A stretch of DNA of 64,000 nucleotides from Prevotella sp. DNF00663 (lineage in GTDB: Bacteria > Bacteroidota > Bacteroidia > Bacteroidales > Bacteroidaceae), in assembly GCF_001553265.1 (NCBI RefSeq), contig NZ_KQ960593.1:112753-176752 (forward strand), read 5' to 3'. The translations under genes were made by a program, and so were the position numbers. This document shows positions 51,608 through 60,003 of the stretch, piece after piece (within the stretch, counting starts at the first letter, position 1; each line of letters starts with the position of its first letter). The notes under the pieces were generated by a model. That model was not told the DNA's origin. It searched no databases and worked only from the letters and a program-made list of their open reading frames with translations.

Positions 51608-53515
51608 CTATTTTGCTTTGATTAAGAAATTTTCATCCATTCTAATATCTTCTTCGGCCAGCAAATCTTCCAATGCATTGTCCAGTTGTTGCTCTGGAAT
51701 AATGAGTTTTTTGAGTTCGGTAATATGATGTTTTTCTCCATCACTAAGTAATTCCAATATACCGTTTCGAGCCAGTTGGATACTTTGTTCGGTATTATTT
51801 TTGGGGTCGTGAGCCAGACATACGTCGCAATGTTCACAGTCTGAAGATCGCTTCTCACCGAAATAAGCCAGCAACTGTCTGCTTCTGCAAACTTCATCGT
51901 TCTTTGCATACGCAATGACGGCATCTATCCGTTTACTGAATTGCTCTTTCCTATCCTCGTAAATTTCCTTACTTAGTATAACTCTTTCACCATCTTCCCT
52001 GTCTCGTGTGTACACGATGAAAGGAGTCTTGCGCCTAGGGATGAAGTGTAGAATGTGTCGGTGGCTAAGATTTTTGAGTATTAAATATATTTGTTCTTGT
52101 GTGAGTCCGGCTTGTTGGGCAAGCAAACCTTCGTCTATATACATATAGTCGGAGAATAAACCACCGTAATTTCTTAGCAGTGCGGTAATGACATTCTCTT
52201 CATCCTCTGTCGTTTGTTCCAGTCGATAAAGCGAGTTTCTCTCCAATAAAAACATGACTCTGGCTCTCGCATCAGGTTCCATTTCGTATTCCAAATAGCC
52301 TGCTCGTTGTAATATATGCAAGGCGGCGTCTGTCGGAACAGGGAAATGTTTGAACGTACGGCAGAATTTATCTATCTCAAATGTAAAAGTATGGCCGGCT
52401 CCACTGCCCACTGCCAGTTGGAAATAGTAGGCAAGATGCTCGTAGACCTTGCGTACATAGTCTTTCTCGGGAAAGTTATCGTTGATGCGTTTGCTCAGTT
52501 TTCTCGTGTCACTATCGTTGTAAAGCAATACGGCATAGGCTCTTTGTCCATCTCTACCTGCACGTCCGGCTTCTTGAAAGTAGGCTTCTATTGAGTCCGG
52601 ACAATCTATATGTATCACCACGCGCACATCGGGTTTGTCTATTCCCATACCGAAAGCGTTGGTCGCCACCATCACTCTGTATTCGTTGTTTTGCCATGCT
52701 GTCTGCCGAATGTCTTTGGTATAAGCTTCTAATCCTGCGTGGTAGAATGTGGCACTTAGTCCATTCGCGTCAAGCAATTCGGCAGTTTCTTTGCAGCGTT
52801 TGCGGCTTCTTACATACACGATGGCGCTTCCCTGAATCGATTTTAAGATGTGTATGAGTTCCGCATATTTGTCGGATGCTGTTCGAACAACGTAAACCAA
52901 GTTCTTCCGTTCAAAGCTCATGCGGAATACATTCGGCCTTTTAAATTCTAATTGTTGTTGAATATCGTCTACCACATTGGGTGTAGCCGTGGCTGTGAGT
53001 GCCAAGATGGGGACTTGAGGTTTCAGCTTCCGTATATCCGAAATCCGCAGATATGCCGGTCGGAAGTCGTATCCCCATTGGCTGATACAATGAGCTTCGT
53101 CTACAGTAATGAAACTTACGTTGATTCGTTTGAGCTTTGCTTGGAAGAGTTCTGAGCCTATTCGTTCGGGAGAGACGTACAGTATCTTGATTCCTCCGAA
53201 GATAGCATTCTCTAAAGTCTTGATAATTTCATGGCGGGTCATTCCCGAATAGATGGCGGCAGCTCGGATATTGCGTTCTAGCAAATGCTCCACTTGATCT
53301 TTCATGAGAGCTATAAGGGGAGTGATAACGATGCATACGCCCTCCATAGCTATAGCCGGAACTTGGAATGTAAGCGATTTTCCGCCACCAGTAGGCATCA
53401 AACCAAGTGTATCCTGTCCTTCACCGATGCTTTCAATGATTTGTCGTTGAATGCCGCGAAAGTCAGGATACCCCCAGTATTGACGTAAAATATCAGTATA
53501 TTTGTCTGTTGGCAA
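51608..53515 (-). CDS. recQ: RecQ-family ATP-dependent DNA helicase
   Basis: The 635-residue protein has superfamily 2 helicase motifs (PTGGGKSLTFQVPA, DEAHCISQWGYDFRP, LTATATP, QEAGRAGRDGQ), a zinc-binding cysteine set (CRSRQLLAYFGEKRSSDCEHCDVC) and a winged-helix region. A C-terminal HRDC domain is not evident. It unwinds DNA in recombination and repair, often with RecJ, which is encoded 13 bp upstream on the same strand. Confidence 0.95.
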   Translation of the reverse strand: MPTDKYTDILRQYWGYPDFRGIQRQIIESIGEGQDTLGLMPTGGGKSLTFQVPAIAMEGVCIVITPLIALMKDQVEHLLERNIRAAAIYSGMTRHEIIKTLENAIFGGIKILYVSPERIGSELFQAKLKRINVSFITVDEAHCISQWGYDFRPAYLRISDIRKLKPQVPILALTATATPNVVDDIQQQLEFKRPNVFRMSFERKNLVYVVRTASDKYAELIHILKSIQGSAIVYVRSRKRCKETAELLDANGLSATFYHAGLEAYTKDIRQTAWQNNEYRVMVATNAFGMGIDKPDVRVVIHIDCPDSIEAYFQEAGRAGRDGQRAYAVLLYNDSDTRKLSKRINDNFPEKDYVRKVYEHLAYYFQLAVGSGAGHTFTFEIDKFCRTFKHFPVPTDAALHILQRAGYLEYEMEPDARARVMFLLERNSLYRLEQTTEDEENVITALLRNYGGLFSDYMYIDEGLLAQQAGLTQEQIYLILKNLSHRHILHFIPRRKTPFIVYTRDREDGERVILSKEIYEDRKEQFSKRIDAVIAYAKNDEVCRSRQLLAYFGEKRSSDCEHCDVCLAHDPKNNTEQSIQLARNGILELLSDGEKHHITELKKLIIPEQQLDNALEDLLAEEDIRMDENFLIKAK

Positions 53516-53528
53516 GTGACGAATATAG

Positions 53529-55259
53529 TTAGATTGTTTCCTTATCGTCAGGTCTGATGTCTTCTATTTGAAGCTGAACCTGATTGCGTTTAAATACATT
53601 ATCCTCAATGGTATAGGCTATGTCAAAGCTCCGTTTGCTCTTGATGTAGCGTGAAGATGCACTCTGTCCGAATGCTATACCGTTGACTACGTTGCTGGAT
53701 TGTGAGTCTACCAATTCCAACTTGATATGTTCCTGTTCGCGACCGACAACTTTACTCGTACCGTAGTCGTACACACCACAGGTACAGAACAATGGTTTCT
53801 GATTGCCGGGACCGAACGGAGAGAATTTCTTGAGGTCGGTATGCAGATGACGAGTGATGTCTTTGAAGTCTATTTTGGCATCAATATCGAGTATAGCCTC
53901 GGTCTGTTCCGGTTCGATATGTTCTTCTACAAACTCTTGGAAACGGCGACGGAATTCTGGAATATCATCCCATCTCATGGTCAATCCAGCCGCATATGTA
54001 TGTCCTCCGAAGTTGGTCAAGAGATCTCGGCAATGCTTGATAGCTGCATAGACATCAAATCCCGCAACGCTTCGTGCCGACCCTGTGGCTAAGTCACCAT
54101 CGCGTGTGAGCACCACCGTAGGGCGATAATAGATTTCTGTTAGTCGGGATGCAACGATGCCGATGACGCCTTTTTTCCAATTTTCATCATAGAGAACGAT
54201 GGATGAATGATGCTTCTGACTTTCCAACTTTGACACGATTTGGTTGGCTTCTTCGGTCATTTGCTTGTCAATATCCTTGCGTTGCTCGTTGTATTCGTCT
54301 ATATGTTTCGACTTTTCCAAGGCTACGCTGTAGTTCTTCTCAACCAATAAATCTACACTCTCTTTACCACTTTCCATACGCCCAGAGGCATTGATACGTG
54401 GGCCGATTTTGAAAATGATGTCGCTCATGGAGATATCTCGACCGCTCAGTCCGCATATATCTATAATGGCTTTTAACCCGATACTTGGATTTTGGTTGAG
54501 TTGTTTGAGTCCATGATAAGCCAGAATACGGTTTTCTTCGACTACGGGAACGATGTCGGCAGCTATCGAAACAGCACAGAAATCGAGTAGGGGAATGAGC
54601 ATGGAGAATGGCAGGCCATTGTTTTTTGCCCATCCCTGCATAAACTTGAAGCCTACACAGCATCCGCAAAGTTCTTTAAAGGGATAGCTATCGTCTGGTC
54701 TTTTCGGATTGAGAATGGCCACTGCGTCGGGCATAGTTTCATCCGGGACGTGGTGGTCGCAAATAATGAAGTCGATACCTAGGCTTTTGGCATAGGCAAT
54801 CTCCTCAATTGCCTTGATACCGCAATCAAGTATGATAATGAGTTTTACACCTGTTTCCTTGGCGTAGTCTATTCCCTTTTTACTCAATCCATACCCTTCG
54901 TCATAGCGATCGGGAATGTAATAGTCGATGTTTGAATAGAATTGCTGTAGAAACTTGTACACCAATGCTACGGCTGTACAGCCGTCAACGTCGTAATCAC
55001 CGTATACCAAGATACGCTCTTTATGCCCCATCGCATCATTAAGACGGTCGACGGCCACGTCCATATCTTTCATGATGAAGGGATTGATTAAGTCGGCTAG
55101 TTGCGGACGGAAGAACCTTTTTGCTGCAGATTCCGTCGTTATGCCACGCTTAATCAGCAGTTGAGCTAGGATAGGGCTCATATTGAGCTTTCCCCCTAAG
55201 TCTTTAGCTGCTTGTATTTCGTCTGGTGTAGGTGATTCGTAATTCCATTTGAAATGCAT
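53529..55259 (-). CDS. recJ: Single-stranded-DNA-specific exonuclease RecJ
   Basis: The 576-residue DHH-family nuclease shows VYGDYDVDGCTA (motif I), DCGIKA, CDHHVPDE (motif III, DHH), GPRINASGRM and the C-terminal DHHA1 motif GGHTYAAGLTM. It degrades 5' single strands in repair and recombination. recJ and recQ form one minus-strand operon, an arrangement fitting their joint role. Confidence 0.96.
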   Translation of the reverse strand: MHFKWNYESPTPDEIQAAKDLGGKLNMSPILAQLLIKRGITTESAAKRFFRPQLADLINPFIMKDMDVAVDRLNDAMGHKERILVYGDYDVDGCTAVALVYKFLQQFYSNIDYYIPDRYDEGYGLSKKGIDYAKETGVKLIIILDCGIKAIEEIAYAKSLGIDFIICDHHVPDETMPDAVAILNPKRPDDSYPFKELCGCCVGFKFMQGWAKNNGLPFSMLIPLLDFCAVSIAADIVPVVEENRILAYHGLKQLNQNPSIGLKAIIDICGLSGRDISMSDIIFKIGPRINASGRMESGKESVDLLVEKNYSVALEKSKHIDEYNEQRKDIDKQMTEEANQIVSKLESQKHHSSIVLYDENWKKGVIGIVASRLTEIYYRPTVVLTRDGDLATGSARSVAGFDVYAAIKHCRDLLTNFGGHTYAAGLTMRWDDIPEFRRRFQEFVEEHIEPEQTEAILDIDAKIDFKDITRHLHTDLKKFSPFGPGNQKPLFCTCGVYDYGTSKVVGREQEHIKLELVDSQSSNVVNGIAFGQSASSRYIKSKRSFDIAYTIEDNVFKRNQVQLQIEDIRPDDKETI

Positions 55260-55454
55260 TTATATCGTTTTTATTTTCTTCGTTTAAGGTGCCGTGAGAA
55301 TCACGGAAGAACGGTTTTATTTTCACAAAAGGGAAAACCGTGTTCAAAGATACTAAATAATTACGAAATACATACAAAAGAATGCGAGATTATGAATGGC
55401 TTTTTGAAACTCTATAACTCATTACTTTTCATTTTTTATAGCTAACTCTTCAAT

Positions 55455-55545
55455 TCCTGCAAGGGCTTTGCAGCATTTTTGAAGAGGCCGAACAGCGATG
55501 TTGAAGAGCCTAGGCAGTAGTTTTGCCGAGGTTGTGCAGAAAGTT
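55455..55545 (+). repeat. Dispersed 22-nt-period element, copy R7
   Basis: Units start at 55464, 55486 and 55508 with a partial fourth at 55530 (GGTTGTGCAG). Cores read TGCAGCATTTTTG, AACAGCGATGTTG and GGCAGTAGTTTTG. Left flank 55416-55452 (ATAACTC, TTACTTTTCATT, AACTCTTCAATT) resembles that of R6. The 55260-55844 gap contains no convincing gene; the region 55546-55750 is AT-rich with no feature I can name. Confidence 0.78.
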
Positions 55546-55754
55546 GGGATTTTATGTTTTTGAGTTTGTTAGTTTATGAGTTGATGTATAAACTTGTGAT
55601 ATTTGGAGTTTATGAATTATTGAGTCATGGTATTATCATGCCTCATATTTACAGATAAAAGTATTATGTAGACTCATATAGAAGTAAAGTGTATGTCTGA
55701 AAAGAATGCTTATTGATATTTGGGAAAAGTTTTTTATATAGTTAATATAAATAT

Positions 55755-55767
55755 TTTCCATAGGAAA
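55755..55767. promoter_or_regulatory. Palindromic site TTTCC-N3-GGAAA, upstream copy
   Basis: Inverted repeat TTTCC-ATA-GGAAA ending right before the -33 TTTG of the next promoter. A second copy lies 51 bp downstream, centre to centre. Candidate operator. Confidence 0.6.
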
Positions 55768-55799
55768 TTTGTTTTGTTGGATAATATAATTTATCTTTG
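55768..55799 (+). promoter_or_regulatory. Promoter of the sulfur-enzyme/MarR operon
   Basis: TTTG at 55768-55771 and TATCTTTG at 55792-55799, 20 bp apart, flanked on both sides by TTTCC-N3-GGAAA palindromes. Confidence 0.75.
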
Positions 55800-55805
55800 C
55801 AAAAA

Positions 55806-55818
55806 TTTCCAAAGGAAA
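55806..55818. promoter_or_regulatory. Palindromic site TTTCC-N3-GGAAA, downstream copy
   Basis: Inverted repeat TTTCC-AAA-GGAAA just after the expected transcription start. Together with the upstream copy it brackets the promoter, a good layout for repression. Confidence 0.6.
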
Positions 55819-55844
55819 ATAATTAATAAGCAAAAGAATAAGAT

Positions 55845-58271
55845 ATGAAACATTTAATCATTGGTGGTGTTGCTGGAGGAGCGACTGCTGCAGCGCGTAT
55901 CAGGCGAGCAGACGAGCTTGCAGAGATCGTTTTGATAGAAAAAGGCCCGCATATTTCGTACGCAAATTGTGGATTACCATATTATATAGGTGGTACGATA
56001 GCCGAGCGTGAGAAGTTGTTTGTACAAACGCCTGAGTCTTTTGGGCGTCGTTTTGCCATTGATGTTCGTGTGGAAAATGAAGCTGTTGGTATTGATACAG
56101 AGGGTAAGACGGTGACTATACGCCGTAAAGATGGAAGCGAATATACAGAGTCGTACGATAAGTTATTGCTTTCTCCGGGTTCTTCACCTGTGCGCCCGCC
56201 ATTGCAAGGTATTAATTTAGATGGTATTTTTACTTTGCGTAATGTGGAGGATACCGACCGTATTAAGCAATATATCGACTCACATTGTGTTAAACAAGCA
56301 GTGGTTGTAGGTGGCGGATTTATCGGTTTGGAGATGGCAGAAAACTTGCATCATGTCGGTGCTGAGGTCTCTATCGTAGAGATGGGGAATCAGGTAATGG
56401 CTCCTGTTGACTTCTCTATAGCTTCGCATGTGCATCGTGAATTGATGAACAAGGGTGTGAATCTCTATTTGAACAAAGGTGTGGAGCACTTTGAGAAGGA
56501 AGGTGACGGCCTGAAAGTGTTCTTTAATACCGGTGAGAGTATCTATGCGGACATCGTTTTACTATCTATTGGGGTGCGTGCTAATACACAATTGGCTCAG
56601 CAAGCAGGTATTGAATTGGGTGAACGTGGTATTAAAGTGGACGAATATCTAGAGACTTCGGCTAAGGATGTGTATGCTGTGGGTGATGCGATTGAGTTTG
56701 TTCATCCGTTGACCGGGCAACCTTGGCTTAACTTTTTGGCTAATCCGGCCAATCGACAGGGCAGGATAGTGGCTGATAACATGGTCATGGGTAATGTGCA
56801 ATCGTACGAGGGAGCCATAGGAACATCCATTGCTAAGGTATTTGATTTGGCAGTTGGTTCTACGGGATTGGCTGCCAAAAGACTGAAACAGTTGGGTATA
56901 CCGTATCAGAGTAGTACAACTATTTCTGCAGCTCATGCGGGTTATTATCCTAATTCGTTCCAGTTGACTACCAAATTAACTTTTGACCCTGAGACCGGGA
57001 AGCTCTATGGGGCACAGTGTGTAGGCAGTGAGGGAGTGGATAAACGTATCGACCAGTTGTCGATTATCATTAAGAATGGGGGCACGGTGGCCGATCTTAC
57101 CCGTTTGGAACATGCATATGCTCCTCCATTCTCATCGGCTAAAGACCCTATTGCCATTGCTGGTTATGCAGCAAATAATATTGTGAGTGGGGCGATGAAG
57201 GTGCTGACATGGCGTGAACTGAATGCGCTAGACCGTGATTATATAACCCTTGTTGATGTACGAACAGCTGTCGAGCACGAAATAGGAAGTATAGAAAGAG
57301 CTATCAACATCCCTGTAGACGACCTTCGTGAACGTATTAGCGAGATACCCACCAATAAACCGGTTGTTGTTTTCTGTGCTGTAGGCTTGCGTGGTTACCT
57401 AGCTCAGCGCATATTATTGGGTCGTGGATTCACGGATGTACGAAATCTGTCGGGTGGATATAAGACTTATAGTTTGGCAACGCAAGAAATCAAAAATAAA
57501 AAGAAGATGGTTACTACTTCAAAAGAGACTGTGGATACAGTCGCAGATATATTACGTGTGGACGCATGTGGATTGCAATGTCCCGGTCCGATACTCAAAT
57601 TAAAGAAGGCAATGGATAATTTGGAAGAAGGACAGAGCCTACAGGTGAAAGCCACCGATGCCGGTTTCCCGGCTGATGCTGAAGCTTGGTGTGCTACAAC
57701 AGGCAATTCATTGGAACAAAGTGATAGCAAAGATGGATTCCATACCGTTACAATTCGTAAGGGAAGAGTATCGGCTCCTACTGCAGGTGCGCCTGTTATA
57801 GAGAAGAATAAGACGCTTATTATGTTTAGCGACGATCTAGATAAGGCTTTGGCTACATTTGTTTTGGCTAACGGTGCTGCTGCCACTGGGCATCAAGTAA
57901 GTATCTTCTTCACATTCTGGGGGCTGAATCTGCTCAAGAAAGAGCATAAACCTGCTGTCAAAAAAGATATTTTTGGTCGTATGTTCTCATGGATGTTGCC
58001 ATCTAGTTCTCGCAGTTTGAGTCTGTCTAAAATGAGTCTGTTGGGTATCGGTGACCGCATGATGAGACACATCATGAAGCAGAAGAACATCTATTCTCTC
58101 GAAGAAATGAGACAGCAAGCGTTGGATAATGGAGTGGAGTTTATTGCTTGTCAGATGTCTATGGATATGATGGGCATTAAGAAAGAAGAACTCCTTGATG
58201 AAGTAAACATAGGTGGTGTGGCTACTTATATGGAGCGTGCCGAACATGCAAATGTGAACTTGTTTATCTAA
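55845..58271 (+). CDS. Four-module CoA-disulfide reductase-rhodanese-TusA-DsrE-like fusion
   Basis: The 808-residue protein joins: an FAD/NAD(P)H disulfide reductase of the CoA-disulfide/persulfide type (about 1-445; IIGGVAGGATAAARIRR, active Cys42 in YANCGLPYYIGG, VVVGGGFIGLEMAENL, VYAVGDAIE); a rhodanese domain (about 455-550; catalytic Cys511 in VVFCAVGLRGYLA); a TusA-like sulfur carrier (about 565-640; CGLQCPGP with Cys579); and a DsrE/DsrF/peroxiredoxin-like domain (about 655-808; LIMFSDDLDKALATFVLANG, Cys769 in FIACQMSMDMMG). The set points to moving sulfane sulfur or reducing persulfides in the cytoplasm. It is followed after 8 bp by a MarR regulator. Confidence 0.92.
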   Translation: MKHLIIGGVAGGATAAARIRRADELAEIVLIEKGPHISYANCGLPYYIGGTIAEREKLFVQTPESFGRRFAIDVRVENEAVGIDTEGKTVTIRRKDGSEYTESYDKLLLSPGSSPVRPPLQGINLDGIFTLRNVEDTDRIKQYIDSHCVKQAVVVGGGFIGLEMAENLHHVGAEVSIVEMGNQVMAPVDFSIASHVHRELMNKGVNLYLNKGVEHFEKEGDGLKVFFNTGESIYADIVLLSIGVRANTQLAQQAGIELGERGIKVDEYLETSAKDVYAVGDAIEFVHPLTGQPWLNFLANPANRQGRIVADNMVMGNVQSYEGAIGTSIAKVFDLAVGSTGLAAKRLKQLGIPYQSSTTISAAHAGYYPNSFQLTTKLTFDPETGKLYGAQCVGSEGVDKRIDQLSIIIKNGGTVADLTRLEHAYAPPFSSAKDPIAIAGYAANNIVSGAMKVLTWRELNALDRDYITLVDVRTAVEHEIGSIERAINIPVDDLRERISEIPTNKPVVVFCAVGLRGYLAQRILLGRGFTDVRNLSGGYKTYSLATQEIKNKKKMVTTSKETVDTVADILRVDACGLQCPGPILKLKKAMDNLEEGQSLQVKATDAGFPADAEAWCATTGNSLEQSDSKDGFHTVTIRKGRVSAPTAGAPVIEKNKTLIMFSDDLDKALATFVLANGAAATGHQVSIFFTFWGLNLLKKEHKPAVKKDIFGRMFSWMLPSSSRSLSLSKMSLLGIGDRMMRHIMKQKNIYSLEEMRQQALDNGVEFIACQMSMDMMGIKKEELLDEVNIGGVATYMERAEHANVNLFI

Positions 58272-58279
58272 AAAAACTT

Positions 58280-58636
58280 ATGGACAAACAGAAAATTTGC
58301 CGTATTCGCAATGTTTATCGTGCAATTATGGCACTGGAAAACGAGTTTCAGGAGGCTTACAATGTAAATATCAATGAAGCGATGTTGCTTTGTACATTGC
58401 GGGATTGTAGTGGTATGACGTCGGGAGAGATTGCCGAACAGCTTGGTTTGACTCCTTCCAATACCTCAAAAGTGATAACATCGGTTGAGAAGAAAGCATT
58501 AATCAAGCGGAAACTAGACAAAGCGGATAAGCGACAAATGCACTTTGCCCTTACTTCAAAGGGTGAGACACTCATTGAATCAATGCATTGTAGCGAGATA
58601 AAGTTACCAAACGTTTTAAGCAATATCGTTAGTTAA
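58280..58636 (+). CDS. MarR-family transcriptional regulator
   Basis: The 118-residue protein has a winged helix-turn-helix: GMTSGEIAEQLGLTPSNTSK recognition region (about 45-65) and a wing KRKLDKADKRQMHFALTSKG. It lies 8 bp after the sulfur-enzyme gene and shares its transcript. It is the natural candidate to bind the two TTTCC-N3-GGAAA sites at that promoter. Cysteines (Cys7, Cys38, Cys42, Cys103) could allow redox or persulfide sensing; that is inference. Confidence 0.85.
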   Translation: MDKQKICRIRNVYRAIMALENEFQEAYNVNINEAMLLCTLRDCSGMTSGEIAEQLGLTPSNTSKVITSVEKKALIKRKLDKADKRQMHFALTSKGETLIESMHCSEIKLPNVLSNIVS

Positions 58637-58675
58637 GTTGTTGCTTTTGCTTATATAGCAAGGTGTGGGAAATAA

Positions 58676-58706
58676 AAAAGGAAGACCAAATGGTCTTCCT
58701 TTTTAT
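58676..58706. terminator. Bidirectional terminator
   Basis: AAGGAAGACC (58678-58687) pairs with GGTCTTCCTT (58692-58701), tight 4-nt loop, A-tract before and T-tract after, serving the convergent MarR and C1-peptidase genes. Confidence 0.9.
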
Positions 58707-58729
58707 GTTTTATAGTCTAAAATGTTTTT

Positions 58730-59935
58730 TTAGAGTTTCAGTTTCTTACGAATATCTTGGGGTACTGCATTCTTATTTACCATGAAATCCATTGTCTTAT
58801 AAGCTACGAATGCCTTAGACATATACCAGATTCCCTTGTAATCTCCAGTCTCTCCCCAAGAGTTTTTAACCATGTAATACTCCTTACCGTTTTGGTCTTT
58901 GGCGATACCGAAGATGTGCATGCCGTGGTCATCGGTCGTTTCCCAATTGTCAAATGCCTCTTGACGCATCTTTTGAGTGGGTACTACTTCGGGTGCTGAG
59001 ATACCTAATGAGTCTACAACATCACGCTTCTTTGACTTAGTAAACTTCAACCAGCGGTCTGCATCGGTGCCACTCATGTCGCGAACACGCTCCATATTGT
59101 AAGCCAAACCAAGTCCGCTGCGTGTGAAACCATCCTCTGATACATCGCCACCCCAAGCTACTGTGTAGCCATTGTTGATGGCATTGTCGATGATTCTACA
59201 AAGATCATCAATAGGAACGTTCCAACTTAATGGCCAGCGCCAGTTGTCTTGAACCTCTACTGCGAACTGTGTCCACATGGGATGATGGGTATAACTGGTG
59301 AAAGTTACGTAGTCGTCCCAGTTCAATCCGAGGCTTGCTGCGAAAGATTGGGGAGTATAACTCTTGCCTTCATACATGAATTTTTCGGGGCATTTGCCTA
59401 GATATGCGTCCAAAATACCTTGCAATCCACTCTTCCAAGCAGTCGATAATTTATTGTTTTTATTCTTTGCTACACTCTCAACATAGGGAGTCATCACCGA
59501 GAAAAGCTCAGAGAAATTAGCTAAAGAGTCACCATATAGAGTGCCGGGGAGAGGCATTGCATTCTCAGGAACGATGCCGTAGTGCTGTATACAGTACAAA
59601 GGATCGAATGCACTACCACCTTGTGAGAACGATACATCGCCGTGCATTCTCACAGCCATAGTCGCTCTATCCATGTAAGTCTTATTAGCTACGAACATTT
59701 CACAGAGGTCGTAGGTCTTTCCACTCTTCTTTAATATCTCGCTTTCAAAGAAGCTTAAGGTTGAATAATCCCAACATGTGCCGCTTCGGCTTTGGTTCTT
59801 AATGCTGGTAATCTTATTTTCTTTAACTACAGTGAAGACTGGTTTGTTCTTGTTCTCTTTGCTTGTTTTGCTGTCTTCGGCATTTGCTGTTGTGCCTACC
59901 AAGGCTAACAGTGCCATTATTAATACTTTTTTCAT
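58730..59935 (-). CDS. Exported C1-family cysteine peptidase (bleomycin hydrolase/PepC-like)
   Basis: The 401-residue protein has a signal peptide (MKKVLIMALLALVGTTANA) and papain-type catalytic residues: Cys in NQSRSGTCWDYS (near 53), His in DDHGMHIFGIAKD (near 337) and Asn in MVKNSWGE (near 358). The insertions and order match the bleomycin hydrolase/aminopeptidase C group, here exported to the periplasm or beyond rather than cytoplasmic. It probably trims peptides taken from the environment. It is monocistronic, with 68 bp to the aminopeptidase P gene upstream. Confidence 0.9.
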   Translation of the reverse strand: MKKVLIMALLALVGTTANAEDSKTSKENKNKPVFTVVKENKITSIKNQSRSGTCWDYSTLSFFESEILKKSGKTYDLCEMFVANKTYMDRATMAVRMHGDVSFSQGGSAFDPLYCIQHYGIVPENAMPLPGTLYGDSLANFSELFSVMTPYVESVAKNKNNKLSTAWKSGLQGILDAYLGKCPEKFMYEGKSYTPQSFAASLGLNWDDYVTFTSYTHHPMWTQFAVEVQDNWRWPLSWNVPIDDLCRIIDNAINNGYTVAWGGDVSEDGFTRSGLGLAYNMERVRDMSGTDADRWLKFTKSKKRDVVDSLGISAPEVVPTQKMRQEAFDNWETTDDHGMHIFGIAKDQNGKEYYMVKNSWGETGDYKGIWYMSKAFVAYKTMDFMVNKNAVPQDIRKKLKL

Positions 59936-60003
59936 CGAAATTAAAGTGTCTTTATTGTTGATAAAATCAATCTTATAAATTGTACTCTATATTGTTTTTA
60001 TGT

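Noticed and set aside
55254..55833. Small open frames in the recJ upstream gap
   Set aside because: Low-complexity AT-rich translations overlapping repeat R7 and the promoter; no coding character.
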